The position numbers and the translations under genes were made by a program. A stretch of DNA of 64,000 nt from Udeniomyces pyricola (taxonomy: Eukaryota; Basidiomycota; Tremellomycetes; Cystofilobasidiales; Mrakiaceae): contig BCIK01000020.1 of NCBI GenBank assembly GCA_039545295.1, positions 1 to 64,000 on the forward strand. Reading direction: 5' to 3'. The notes under the pieces are model-generated. The model did not search any database. It saw nothing but the letters and a program-made list of their open reading frames with translations, and was not told the DNA's origin. Shown here in pieces: positions 1 through 11,021 of this stretch. Each line of letters begins with the position of its first letter. The stretch's first letter is position 1.

Positions 1-2824
1 CTTGGATGAGGAAAAAACGATTCGCACTTGGCCTTTGGGTCCAGGCAACATCGGTCGCAAAAAAAAGAGGAGCCAGACCCGCCAGGCGAGGCAGGTCCAG
101 CTCAGTCGAGGCGCGTGTCGAGAAAGATGTGTGAGGAGGGGTGTTGGTGATTTGAAGGAAGCGCAAGCAAACAAAACAGAGACAGAGTCAGCAGATGGAC
201 GACAGCACAGGCAAGGGATGGCCACGACATGGAAGACACGAAGGGGTACGTGGAAGGATGGATGGATGGATGCAGAGACAGGATCATGCAAGGAAGCTAG
301 ACGTACATAGGTGAGGTCATGATCGATGATATCGATCCAGCACATACCCCGGGGCAGTGAAGATAGGTGAGATCCATGGACAGCCAGGTTCGGGGGAGTA
401 TGGATGGAACCCACGTCATGGCAGAGACTAGATAGAGTCAGCTGAGGCGCTATGTTTGAGATGATAGAAGACATAGAGGCAAAAGACAAGAAGGGAAGAC
501 GTACGTATGACAATCAGGAATGCGACACGCCCGCTTCAAGGATTATGAGGGCTGAGGGAGGGCGTAAAGTGGGTAAGGGAAAGGTTGGAGTCAGTACTTG
601 AAAGGAGATATGATCGATGAACCAGAATCGGCTGGAATGTTGATGAGGTGCAAAGGGGCCAATGGTGGTAGCCAGTCCAGATGTCGATAGAAGCAAGACG
701 TACGCTTGGGACTGAAGACTGCAACAAGATTTTCTGGATGACTAAGCCAATAGAAACGGAAGTAGGGTTGCTGACAGTATGGAACGGACATGGATCAGTA
801 CATGCGCAGCGATGTACGACATGTGCAGATGGAGGCCGACGCCGGAATGGAAGTGAGAAGTGCTTAAACAATTGAGGTTTCACGGTCGTTTGAAATCCAA
901 GACTAGAAGTTAGATGGACAACGACTTGGGCAGATAGTTGATGTGGTGTACAGGTGGCGATGTAGTGACACAGAAGACAGGGATGTAGCGGGCGCAGGGA
1001 GGCCGACGATGACGGTCCAAACAGAAGGTGCTTGCACGGATGGGTCGGCTCTGGCCATGCGCGTCCGGTATGTATCGCAGAAAAAGACCATGTGAAGCGT
1101 TGGCATGTTTCTGGGAGGACAGGTGACAAGATAAAAGACGAGAGCGATGTGGTCAGTGACTGTGAAAGTACTCTAGGCCATGCCGCGTCGAGGGCACCGA
1201 AGCAACGAACGCAGCGATTCGATACACAACGTTGATCACATATGCGTCGTCGCTTCGGACATGACGCCGTACGATACCAACACACAAGGGTGAGAGCGAT
1301 GAATGCCAAGTGCCATGCGTCTGCTAGCAAAGGAGACACAGGAAGCAGTGAGGGGGAGAGAAAAAGGAGGTCAGAACTCACGCGTTGAAATGCACGTCGC
1401 TGTCTGCCCGATGGTCGACTGAGGCCTGATGTTAAGCGTGATGAGCAGAGGATGGTGAGTATGGGATGGACATTGAGATGGATGGCTTGAGAAAGGGTAT
1501 GAGAGAATAAACAAGATAGGGGGAGGGGATGGACGGACTTAGCAAGGCAGAAGGGGAGCAGGCAGGTGGGCGTTGGAAAGTGCGAAAAGAAAGCCGGACT
1601 CTCACCCAATCTCACCCGACTCGAATCGCTGCTACTGCAATCACGCGCGCCCATCCGGACGGTGCTCGATCTTTGATGACGCGCTCATCTTTCGATGCTC
1701 TGATATCATCCCTCAGAGCGATTGCGGCTCAGTCGACGGTACGAGCACGAGGATATNAGTGAGCAGCCATGGAGAGTGTTGGCTAATTCGTTATCAACAT
1801 TGGAGGGAGCATATCCACGGGGTGCAAACAATGCTTCTTGGGCGACGGTTTCTTGGCCACGTGTCCGAGTTAATGCGGATGGCTTGAGCGCGCGCTGGAG
1901 CTGGCCAAGTCGCTGCTTTTCCCTCAAAGGATTGCGATTTTTGGCCATCCGCTTCCAACTGATATCAACCCCCATATCGTCCCCCCCCCCCCCCCCCCCT
2001 GCCTTGTATCAAAATCCCTGTCTCTAGTACTGCATCTTCTCTTTCTTTTCATCTCTTGTCCTTCATCTTCCCTCGCTGGATATCATCACCTCATACTCAA
2101 GACATCATTCATCCTACGCTATATATGCACATATATCGTCAGACAAAGATGAGGTCTGGCCTCTTATTCCGGTCCACACGACGTCGGTCGATGGGTTTGA
2201 TGCTTCAGATCCCCCCTTCCTTCCCACTTTCTTGCCAAGTTCCCTAATCATGCGCATGTCAGCCTTCTGGATCTTACGATATCGATCGTTGGTCTACATC
2301 TTCATGTCAGATGCAGTCGTGGCTACTGACGTCTGACGAGAAAAGAAAGATTGTAACTAGTAAACTGCTCGCATTGCGGTTAGCTTCTAAGTAATTATCG
2401 CTATGACCTAGAGCATTAGGCATAAATGCCCGTAAAAAACGAGCAATAAGGCTATTGCGGCAAAGGTAACCCTGTCTTTGAAAAGGAAATAGGGACTCAT
2501 GGGCAATCGATCTACATTCGTGTCTACGCCCAAAGGGTTAGATGAACCGTGTTCGTCCAACGCCATTATGTGCAACATAGCCAGAGCTCTCGATAAAAAG
2601 GGAGATAAGAAATGTAACAAATAAAATCAATTAAGTGTGGCATTTCTCACCCTATAGCCTCCTCAACCGAGTTCTGTTACGAAACCGGTCCATCTTTTCA
2701 TCGTCCACATCCTTCATCGCGGCTCATCATGAATGCTCCGCCTGAATCTGAAGGGTGACAGAAGGAAGAACAAGATTGAACTATTCAGCATTGCGTTCGC
2801 ATCTATATCCTGCTTGCAGACTTT
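1..2824. other. Mostly unassigned left flank, with weak minus-strand exon-like pieces
   Basis: I could not build a convincing gene here. The left 500 bases are purine-rich on the + strand and hold a short GGAT repeat near 255-275. The minus strand has stretches open for 60 or more codons. The best begins at an ATG at 1948, with residues MAKNRNPLREKQ, and stays open to about 1700. A second piece around 1382-1430 is flanked by a TTAAC..CAG acceptor and a GTGAGT donor. These could be exons of one gene running off the left edge, but they match no family I know and the frames do not join without guesswork. The interval 2000-2824 looks like spacer downstream of TDP1. Confidence 0.25.
1981..1999. 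repeat. Poly-C homopolymer, 19 nt
   Basis: An uninterrupted run of about 19 C on the + strand lies in the spacer downstream of TDP1. Run length may be an assembly approximation. Confidence 0.8.
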
Positions 2825-5800
2825 TTATTTGCTGATGAAACGAACCCAAGGTGGATCATCCTGCGATGCGTAAGGTCGAGGCGGACGGACCCATCCCGCA
2901 TACTTATCAGCGGCTTGCGAAGCACCCTCTTTGGGAAGTGGAAAGACTATGCCGAGTTCATAGTTTGCGGACTACCATGAAGGACGCGATAGGTGACAGA
3001 GAAGGTCGATGTCAACCAAGGGATCAGTCAGTCTGATAAAGATGTCAACAAAAATTACATAGTGGTAGAGAAACTTACTGTGAATTTTGCGGTTCGTCCC
3101 GGAAAGGAAAGATTCCCCCATGCTGAAGGTGTAAAGTTGTGCGAGCCTACGTTCAACGAGGGAGATCACGTTGGAATCAACGGAGACGATACAACAAGAT
3201 TGCAAAACGTTAGTTCATGCTCTCATGTACTGGTTCACAATCGACAAAGGCAGACAAACAAAGATAGGTCGGACACAACGTACCCATGTAGACCCAACCA
3301 CCAACTTCTGGTCTGCCTGCCTGACTACTATCGACTCTCCCTTCATCTTCCTCATCGGTCGAGCTGGCTCTCCTCTTACCCTTGAAATCTTTCTTCGTTG
3401 CGGTCACTTTCGTCCTCTGTGATTCTTGTCTGACGTATCCAATTTTTTTCCGCCCCAACGCTTCGAGCCGTTCACAATCCTCGCTGTCGTATTCCGTCTC
3501 CGAGCCAGAAGAAGTAGCGAAGGTTGTATCATTGAGAGCGGACGGTCGCTTTTGCTTGGCTGAGGCAGCAGTAGGGTCCGGGCGGGAAGATGCACTGGCA
3601 TGGTGTATGGAGTTGGTCGGTGCGAGGGTTGTTTCGAACACAGCGACAATCATCTGTATGGTTGGGAAAAGTGCACAGTGCAGACGATACATGCAGGGGG
3701 GAGGGGGGCACGAAGATACAGTAATATGGAGTCAGTCGATCAGATCAAAGCGGTCGAGAATGATGCTCCTCTGAGTGGCCGGTCTAAAATGACCGAGGTC
3801 ACCTCCTCCGCCTTCCCGAGCGAGCCGGCCACGAGGTTCAGCAGGTTGCTCAAATGTCGTTGCAAGTTTGCAATGAAACAAGACTACCTTGAGATGGAGT
3901 AAAGTAGGCCCTCTTCGCGAGACAGAGTCATGAAAGAGATGCTTGTTGGCAAGCGTGTAAGCCTTGCGTGTACAGAACATGGAGCTTGCTCCTGCGCGAC
4001 CAAAGTGCGTATCAACGACGCGTTTGAGTGATGCTATGATAGCGAGCGAGGAACACAGAAGAGCAACGGATTTTTTGGTCAGCGGTCAATTATATGAAAC
4101 ATCTTGGTCATAGGCTTGCATTCATTCAGGGGCATACGAAATACGATTTTGATCGCTGGCCATCTGACGTCCGCCGGTTTAGTGGGTTTCGAATCACACA
4201 AAGATCGAGGGTCGACACCTTCGGAGACGTGAAAGAAGGTTTCGCACCACTTCGGAGTATAATTGCCGAGTGAGGAACCCTATTTGGTAGCATGCAAAGA
4301 TCCCCACCAGTGGACTAGCAAGGTCAGCCTGCAAGACAGCGCACCGTAGTTTTTGGGGAGTCGATCTACACGTTGATCGCCTTACCTGGCATTCCAAGTG
4401 AGCTAGCCTCTTTCCAAACCTGTTGGCGATCCACCCTTGATTCCGTATGATGTGGCCCAATCGCAGAAATCCCACGGTTTCCATAGACTGCCATTCTGTC
4501 CTTGTTCCCTGGATGGAGGCCACCAGTCGGATCGTTACGCGAGAGAAATCGTATGACCGGAGCGCAGATATCTTCGGCAGGGGACTTGAAAAGGGTAAAG
4601 TAGGATTGATAAGATCGAGGGCCTTTGGAAGTCCGACAGACTGCCGTGATCAGCCGAGCCGGACCGAGGAGAGTGGGTACAATGGTATTGTGTTGACGAC
4701 GAATGAGAGAGGCATGAGTGGACCGGTATGAAAGCTGCCGCCCCCTGCTCCCCTCCAGCACACAATTCCACAATAAGTTCATTTTCGTGATCACATACCT
4801 GGAGAATCATGTTCCACTGGGCAGCAAAGTCAGCACCAGCCTCAGTCGTCGATAGTGCGGTGTCGGTCTTGCCTAAAGGTGGCTTGAAGTCTTGAATCCA
4901 GATGCTCTGCAAAGTATATGTCACACGATTTGTGAGCTGGGAGAAAGTCAGGATAGATAATTTACTGATCCGATGAAGATACAACATTTTCCGTGACTCC
5001 CCAGTCTATGCTATGCAGATTTCCTGATGAGATCGTTATGCGCAAGCGCCCGTCATTGTAGAAGAGCTGTTGGGACGATACAGACGAATGGTGAAAGAAA
5101 CAAACGTTGATGCATCAAGTCACAATCCAGGTTCTAACCCATGAAAATCACTGAGATATCGTAGTCCACAATATCCCCGCATGAATCGGCAACTTACAAG
5201 CATGAACTACATGACGTACAGAAAAAGAATATCAAAGTCAGTTTTTTTTTCTTCACTATCCGTTGCGACCCAAATTTGTTAGAAGTGACAAAGACACACC
5301 TTCATGTGGAACACACCTCGGAAATCGATTGCGCTGATGGAAGGTAGCCAAGGATAGCACGACCACATGCCCTCAAAGTCACGCTCGTATTGAGTTTTGC
5401 CCGCGGATTCCTTGGAGTGAGGATGGGTCACTAGGATAGTCCTACCAGGTGGGAAATGGTTGGTGATGGCCTCTTCTGTGAGGCAAAAAGTAGATATGAC
5501 GCTGGTAGATCAAAGTCGTCAACACCGTGTTGGATGAGCCGAAGGATATGAGGAGCAAGAACGACCTGAGGAGTTGAGAACGAATAAGATCTAAAGCTCA
5601 GACTGACGCTAATCTGATTTGAGACATCTGTGGGTTGTCATCAAAGCAAAGTCAAAGTCAAACACAATCGACAAAGCGTGTCCACGCGTGCGTCCTGTTC
5701 CGGCAAACGAACTGACCGGTCCAACGACTTCTGCGATCGTAATTGACTTGTCGTCCGCTCCAAACTTGGCTAGCAAGTTAGAGGTCGATAGTATGGTTCC

Positions 5801-7703
5801 GTCGTAGAACCTCTGATCGATCAGCGATCTTGCAGCATGGTTTCCAGACGACGGAACATCGGCTCTGCTCGAGAGTCCCGGGCCTCCAATGCTTCTCCCA
5901 CCCTTGTCGCGCCCAGGATGTATACCCACACTTCCACCTCCACCTGTAGAAACGTCAAGTTCCTTGGTTCCGTTACCTTTACCGTCGATGCCACTCCCTG
6001 CTCGAAATCCAGCCGAAGCAGATGATTCGCCCTGGTCCTCCTGCTCACTAACATTCCGGTTCAGGTCGGTAAATGACATGATCCTGGTCTCTCCTCCTGA
6101 CGGTATATTCCTCACTGTACGTGGCTTCTTGGATGCTGGCTGGTCTCCCTGTTGCGAGTCCATCGACAGGGCTCGTTTCTGCATGCGAGCAAGCCTTTCG
6201 GTTTCCATTTGGGCGCGGGAGATGCCTCCCAGGAGGTTGGTGGAAGAGGCTAGAGGAATCGTAGTTGGTGTCGGTATGGTGTCTCTGGGAAGAGTAAGTT
6301 CTGAGCGAGGGCTTATCTTCAAAACGGGTGAAGGCAGGTGCGATGCCAACGTTGGTAATGGCGCGGGAGAGGTACCGGAAGACGAAGCGGAGAGGGCAGG
6401 CGTGAATTCTTGGATGAGACGGGATGGCGGTGGAGCTCTGCGGGCCGCAGCGGTGGACGCAGCGAGAGAAGTTGTTGCTGGTGCGGTCGCTGCAGAGACT
6501 TGGGTCGGAGTCATTGATGTTGATGCCGATGGCGGGGTGGAAGATGATATGTCCAACGGACTCTTGTTCAGTTGAGTCTTCCGGTTCAGTCGCTGTTCCT
6601 TGCGGCTTTCTTCAACGGCCTGCCTGAGCTGTTCGTGAAACGCGTCCTCTTCTTCGTCGTCTATCTCCTCAATAGACGAGCTCCGATGCATACGGCTTGG
6701 CGAAGGTGAAGGTGGATGTAGGGACGCCTCAATAGCTCTGATGAATAAGTCACATCGGCACAACCAATGGATTGTAAGAAAATTATGTCAAATATTGAAC
6801 CACATATACGTCAGCAAGCAACCCACAGACATAGTATGAGACATATGGGNAAATACACGAACTGCTTTAATAGCCTTTCTTCGTCGGCAATCACCCGAAG
6901 TTCAGCCGCTCTTTTCTCTTCTGCTTCCCGAGAGAGTTTCATGGCCCTTATAGGTGACATAAGCACAAGAGTCAACAAGTTAACGGTGGGTTGTGATGGC
7001 TTGTACGAGGTGAGTCATAAACTAATCATAACAAGGCTCTTCAAGCTGACTAGACTCTATTTGGCCTCCCAGACATATGCGTGACAGAAAATTCCACAAG
7101 AAGTCTTCTAGTTGTACTCACAGTCTTAATTCAGCATCCATGATCGGTTCTGGTTCGTCAACCTGCTGCTGGTACGAATACTGGTCTCGATCCAGCTCCA
7201 TGTTCAGCAGGGCTGCGGTCTCCTGCTCAACCCTCCGCGCCCGCTCCTGACGTTCCAATTCTGAGAAGTACTCATCGGCTTCGGTAGCGTTGNCGAACGG
7301 AGGGAGATCGTCCAGGTCGATGGGATTCGAATGGGATCGAGAGGGTCGGTTGTGAGGTTGAGAAGCAGCTAGAGTTGATGGGCCTTGTCGAAGCGATTGG
7401 TCTGGGGAGATGAGTTGGACCTCGTCTTCGTTGTCATCATCGTGGTCTGAGAGACGACCAGCTGATGTGACATGTTGCTCTTTCTCTTTGTCATCGTCGC
7501 TCTCGAGAGTAAAGAGGGGTTCTTGTGGGTGAGACAGAATCGGCAGAGGGGGTTGCTGACCGAGGGACAGCGCGATCGCGCTGCGACCAAAGACACCATA
7601 CGAGTGAAATCATCGAGAGTGGTTGCATTAGAGATGGACTATCATGGCGAACAGAAGAGAANGGATAGTAGGCTGACTGTGCTAAAGCTTCCTCGTCAGT
7701 CAT
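2825..7703 (-). CDS. TDP1: Tyrosyl-DNA phosphodiesterase 1 (Tdp1)
   Basis: Hydrolyses 3'-phosphotyrosyl bonds, releasing stalled topoisomerase I peptides from DNA in the nucleus. The start at 7703 is supported because the first exon, spliced at GTCAGC, joins an exon at about 7577 to read EEALAHAIALSLGQQ, a ubiquitin-interacting motif. A second acidic helix (EEEDAFHEQLRQAVEES) lies near 6650. The first HKD motif is HMK at 5300-5308, continuing across a 9-nt exon (5198-5206, FML) into LFYNDGRLRITISSGNL near 5000-5066. IWIQDFKPP follows near 4900. The second half has FHDSVSRRGPTLLHLK at about 3890-3930, with HLK as the second catalytic H-x-K, then a Ser-rich insert and GWVYMG spliced to SHNFTPSAWG near 3150. 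It ends after NYELGIVFPLP, with TAA at 2825. About a dozen exons. Several N calls fall in the 5' half. Identity is secure; some exon joins between 4200 and 5700 were not fully traced. Confidence 0.92.
5198..5206 (-). other. 9-nt microexon inside the TDP1 HKD motif
   Basis: On the minus strand the exon ending in HMK (AAG, then GTGTGT) is followed by an intron ending TCATGTAG, the nine bases TTCATGCTT (F-M-L), then a GTAAGTTG donor. The next acceptor, CCCAACAG at 5067-5073, opens LFYNDG. All three junctions are in phase 0. Together they give HMK-FML-LFYNDG, matching the human arrangement HTKMMLLLYEEG position for position. Confidence 0.85.
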
Positions 7704-8286
7704 AGATGATAGAGTCCGAGCAGACGANTGAGGACGAGGGTTAGAGGCGGCGGGGCAGATCAACGAGCAGCGTTGAGCATTACGTTCAACGTTTAGCTGC
7801 TTTCCATACGGGCAAGCATCCACGCAGTCAGAATTGAGCGGACGCGACGGGTCGCGTCATATCATGCAGCATGGATATATATCATGAGCGCTCGGGATGN
7901 CGTCATCAAACTTTCCAAAGAATATAAATCATAAATTGTTGCAGTGCATCCCCCCGCCGATACCGATCNATACACCACGGTCATACACATATAGTGCTAC
8001 GACGTACGTATATATTTTTCTGTTCTTGAATATTGTCTTGAGTCAGTCGACGATCAATATGCTTGTCATTATGCTCATCTCCGGCTTTTCAATCTAGATA
8101 GATGGATGTCTAAATGCCTTGGACCTATTAGATTGATTACTGGTTGATCCGTCACTATACATAAACATCGCTGCTATCTATGGCAGTACATGATCGATCC
8201 ATCAACTTGCATACAATGAATTAACATGTGGCCTTATGCTCTACANCAACCAATAAGTAAGACTTCTGCTATCCCGGATCGTGCTC
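7704..8286. other. Spacer between the MetE-like gene and TDP1
   Basis: This is the presumed TDP1 promoter side and the MetE-like 3' flank. It is AT-rich around 7900-8240, with several N calls and no recognisable gene. Confidence 0.5.
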
Positions 8287-9655
8287 CTACACGCTTCCCC
8301 AAACCTCCTGAGCGACCTCGACGACGAGCCTGAGCTTCGCCCACTGGTCCTCCTCGCTGACGTTATTTCCATGGCTCGTGGACGAGAAGCCGCATTGAGG
8401 CGAGATGGCAAGCTGCTCGAGCGGCGCGAATTCCGCGGCGGTGTGTAGCTTAGCGATGATNTCTTGCTTNGATTCAAGAGCAGGAAACTTGGAAGANATG
8501 AGGCCAACCACGACAGTTCGAGATCCGTCCTTGGGAAGGAACCGAAGGGGTGCAAAGTCGCCAGAGCGGGGGTCTTCCCATTCAAGGTGAAGGACGTCGA
8601 CGCTGACGAGGTNCGAANGATCGAAGNNCAGAGAAGNACATCAGCTGATGATNCAACCAACCAATCTGGAGATGCATGTCGATCGCACCGTATGGAAAAA
8701 GATGTGGACAGGAAGTCAACTCACTTGATCTTGGAGAACAATACTTCGGCGATCGGTTCGTACCCGCCGCTCGCAAAGAATGTCGATCTGAAGTTGCCTC
8801 GGCAGAGATGAAGACCGCTCATCATGTCAGAGGGAACATCTAGATATAGTTGACAAGAACCAGAGACGTGCGAGACGGGGTAAGGATTAAAAAGGCAGTA
8901 TTAGTATGACAAGGAGATTTCATGACCAAAAGAGATCAGCCAGAGGCAAGGTGTGGAAAACCAGATGCAAGATTTTCAAGGGAAAGGGTTCCTTCAGATA
9001 GTCAAGACACAAAGTGACATGCACGTACCTCGCAGAAAGCGTTGATAAGCTCGGCGTATCGCAAGGGAAGCGTCTCGGCATCCTCTCCTCGGGCCGTCGC
9101 AGCAGCACGCATTTCGGGTGAGCAAAGGTAGGCGAGATTGGTGTCATCGAGCTGGAAACGAGAAGCAAAGATGCCAGAGAAGTGTTCGCGATCGAAATCA
9201 CCAATTTGGGGCGATGTAAATAGTCAGAAGCGTAAAACCGAATGAAAATGGATCTACAAAGCAGAGTAGCCAGGCCGCTTACTTGGATGTATCTGAAAGG
9301 TAGGATTTGGGTGATGTATTCATCACGTAGACGACGCCATGCCGTGTCAGTCATTCGCTGTTGACATGTCATGGTGACTAACATGACCTGTGTAAGGACC
9401 AGAGAGAGCACTTCAACATCCAACTCACCTGCAGCCAGCCTGGTAAAGATCCTTGATTTCAGCCCGGTATGCCACGGCTAGATCCTCCCAGAATACGTCC
9501 AAGTTGGAGTAGGCCTCTTTCGAGATACTTCCTCGGCCTGCCCTGAAATGAAGCATGCACGGCGAAGGAATGGCAACCCTCGCTACCGCTCCGCTGGATG
9601 ACGGAATCTGAGATCGCATGTCGATCGGATGAAGTTCTTGGCCATCAGTTGCCAA
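8287..9655 (-). CDS. MetE/UROD-like protein (cobalamin-independent methionine synthase-like C-terminal domain), 5' end unresolved
   Basis: The exons read as the fungal MetE-like (UROD/MetE superfamily) domain. Near 9540-9655 is VARVAIPSPCMLHFRAGRG followed by YAEL-type helices. LDDTNLAYLCSPEM lies at 9100-9160, and SDMMSGLHLCRGNFRSTFFA near 8760-8840. The last exon has a VVVGL segment and ISPQCGFSS, then WGSV and a TAG at 8287. Family members use a zinc or metal centre formed by His and Cys residues; the HLCRGN and CGF segments are the expected ones. The true enzyme MetE is about 760 residues, whereas this compact family is about 380-400 and has an N-terminal RAEHxGSLLRP..TDGE region. I could not find that region upstream. 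N calls interrupt codons at 8461, 8470 and 8497. The start may lie upstream of 9655. The role is probably one-carbon or methyl transfer, but the substrate is unknown. Confidence 0.72.
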
Positions 9656-10990
9656 GCTGTGGCGTCTATGGCGATGCGGCGAGAGTTGAGATGGCGCACA
9701 AATTGGGTGGCGGGGTTGGGGCGAGTCAGAGATATTTTGTGAATGATCTGAAAGGGAAAAGCAAGCCAGAAAGTTCAGTGTAAGCCTGTCTTGACATTGA
9801 CGATGTACGTCTTACGCTCTCTCGAACCATGACCAGTCCGATCTCGAGATGTTCCGCCCTCAAGATACCAAAGCAATTCGACAAGACTAATCCCTCAGCG
9901 CTACTTGCGGTGAGTTTGTCCAATTAGCTCAGACCTCCGCGGACAATAAGATCTGCGATGGTGTGTGGTTTCGTGTAATCCTCCAATTGTGGTTCTTCTT
10001 TTTAAGGGCAGAGTAAGCCGCCTGAGCAGACCTTGAGACGAAAGCTCGAGGGACTTTTCCATGACAGCAAAAACGGTCGTAGCAAATGCCGACAAGGGGT
10101 CGTTGTCATCGAGCCAAACACGTTCCGCATTTGGGTCAGACGCGATAATCGAGGTTACTAGTTGTACTGAAGACCAATCGTAGAAGCGGAACGACTGCCC
10201 GGAGGCGAACGCGGCCCGGTCCGCCGACGATGAAGAAGCGAGTGAAGACAGGATGGGAGACGGGAAGCGAAGCGCCGATTGAGGTTCGGCTTGACGTGAT
10301 CGTAAGGATCCAAAGGTACACAAGCGCAATGGTTTCGTGCTGATGGACATTGGGCTGATCAGAACGACAAAAACCATGGGAAAGCAAGTCAGGAAACCAA
10401 AGGTCAATAACTCTGCAACGGTTGCCAACTCTAAGAGGTCACACAACATCAGAGTTCATACAACAAATAGGCTCTGGTGGTTGAAGAGATTTAGCGTTGT
10501 AGGCGTCATACCATGAGGTGATCTATATGATAACTTAGCGTACTCGCTTTTTCGTAGGCGATGTCCACCGGCATGTTGACCTTTTTGCCATCCCAGGCAA
10601 AGAGTTGTCTTCGAATCCAGTTCTCGGGGCGAATGCATGAAAACGAAAGGTCGACCGTGTAGTAGATCAGGCGATGCGACAGATTAGTGGGACTCGGAGT
10701 TTGATGAGCCAGACAACCAACTCCATAAATATCAGTCAAACAGTAGCATTCCTCTTGCTTCGTCAAAGACATTGTGTACAAGTCGCTTGATGACGTCCAG
10801 GCACACGAACGATCAAGGTTGTAACCAGTCGAACGTGCCGGTAAATTGTACGTCGGGTTAGTCAATTTCCGTTGGGCATGATCATACCGACACAGCGTCT
10901 TGCTCCTTGCCGAGATGTTTACTCTATCAAAGGACATCGTGAGCGCAACGAGGCAGTAACGAGGCAAAGGGATGGATAGAAATATTGATC
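9656..10990 (-). other. Coding-like minus-strand stretch, not identified
   Basis: Several minus-strand segments remain open with mixed, non-repetitive composition and plausible splice sites. One is an ATG-started 153-codon frame (10506-10967) ending in a GTATGA donor-like site. Another is a helical-looking segment over 9960-10340 containing WLDDNDPLSAFATTVFAVMEK. A third is 9820-9900 (NCFGILRAEHLEIGLVM) with a GTAAGA donor and a TTTCAG acceptor. They may be the missing 5' exons of the MetE-like gene or a separate gene upstream of it. A continuation in the third segment's frame stays open to about 9588 and would overlap the MetE-like frame, so both cannot be right. No family signature is visible; a regulatory protein is possible but unsupported. 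Confidence 0.3.
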
Positions 10991-11021
10991 CAACGGGTAC
11001 AAAACGGAATCACTACCACGC

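Noticed and set aside
536..1654. A 372-codon minus-strand open frame
   Set aside because: Its Ser/Pro/Leu/Cys/His-rich composition is typical of a chance frame in pyrimidine-rich sequence. It has no motif, and better splice-bounded pieces lie in other frames.
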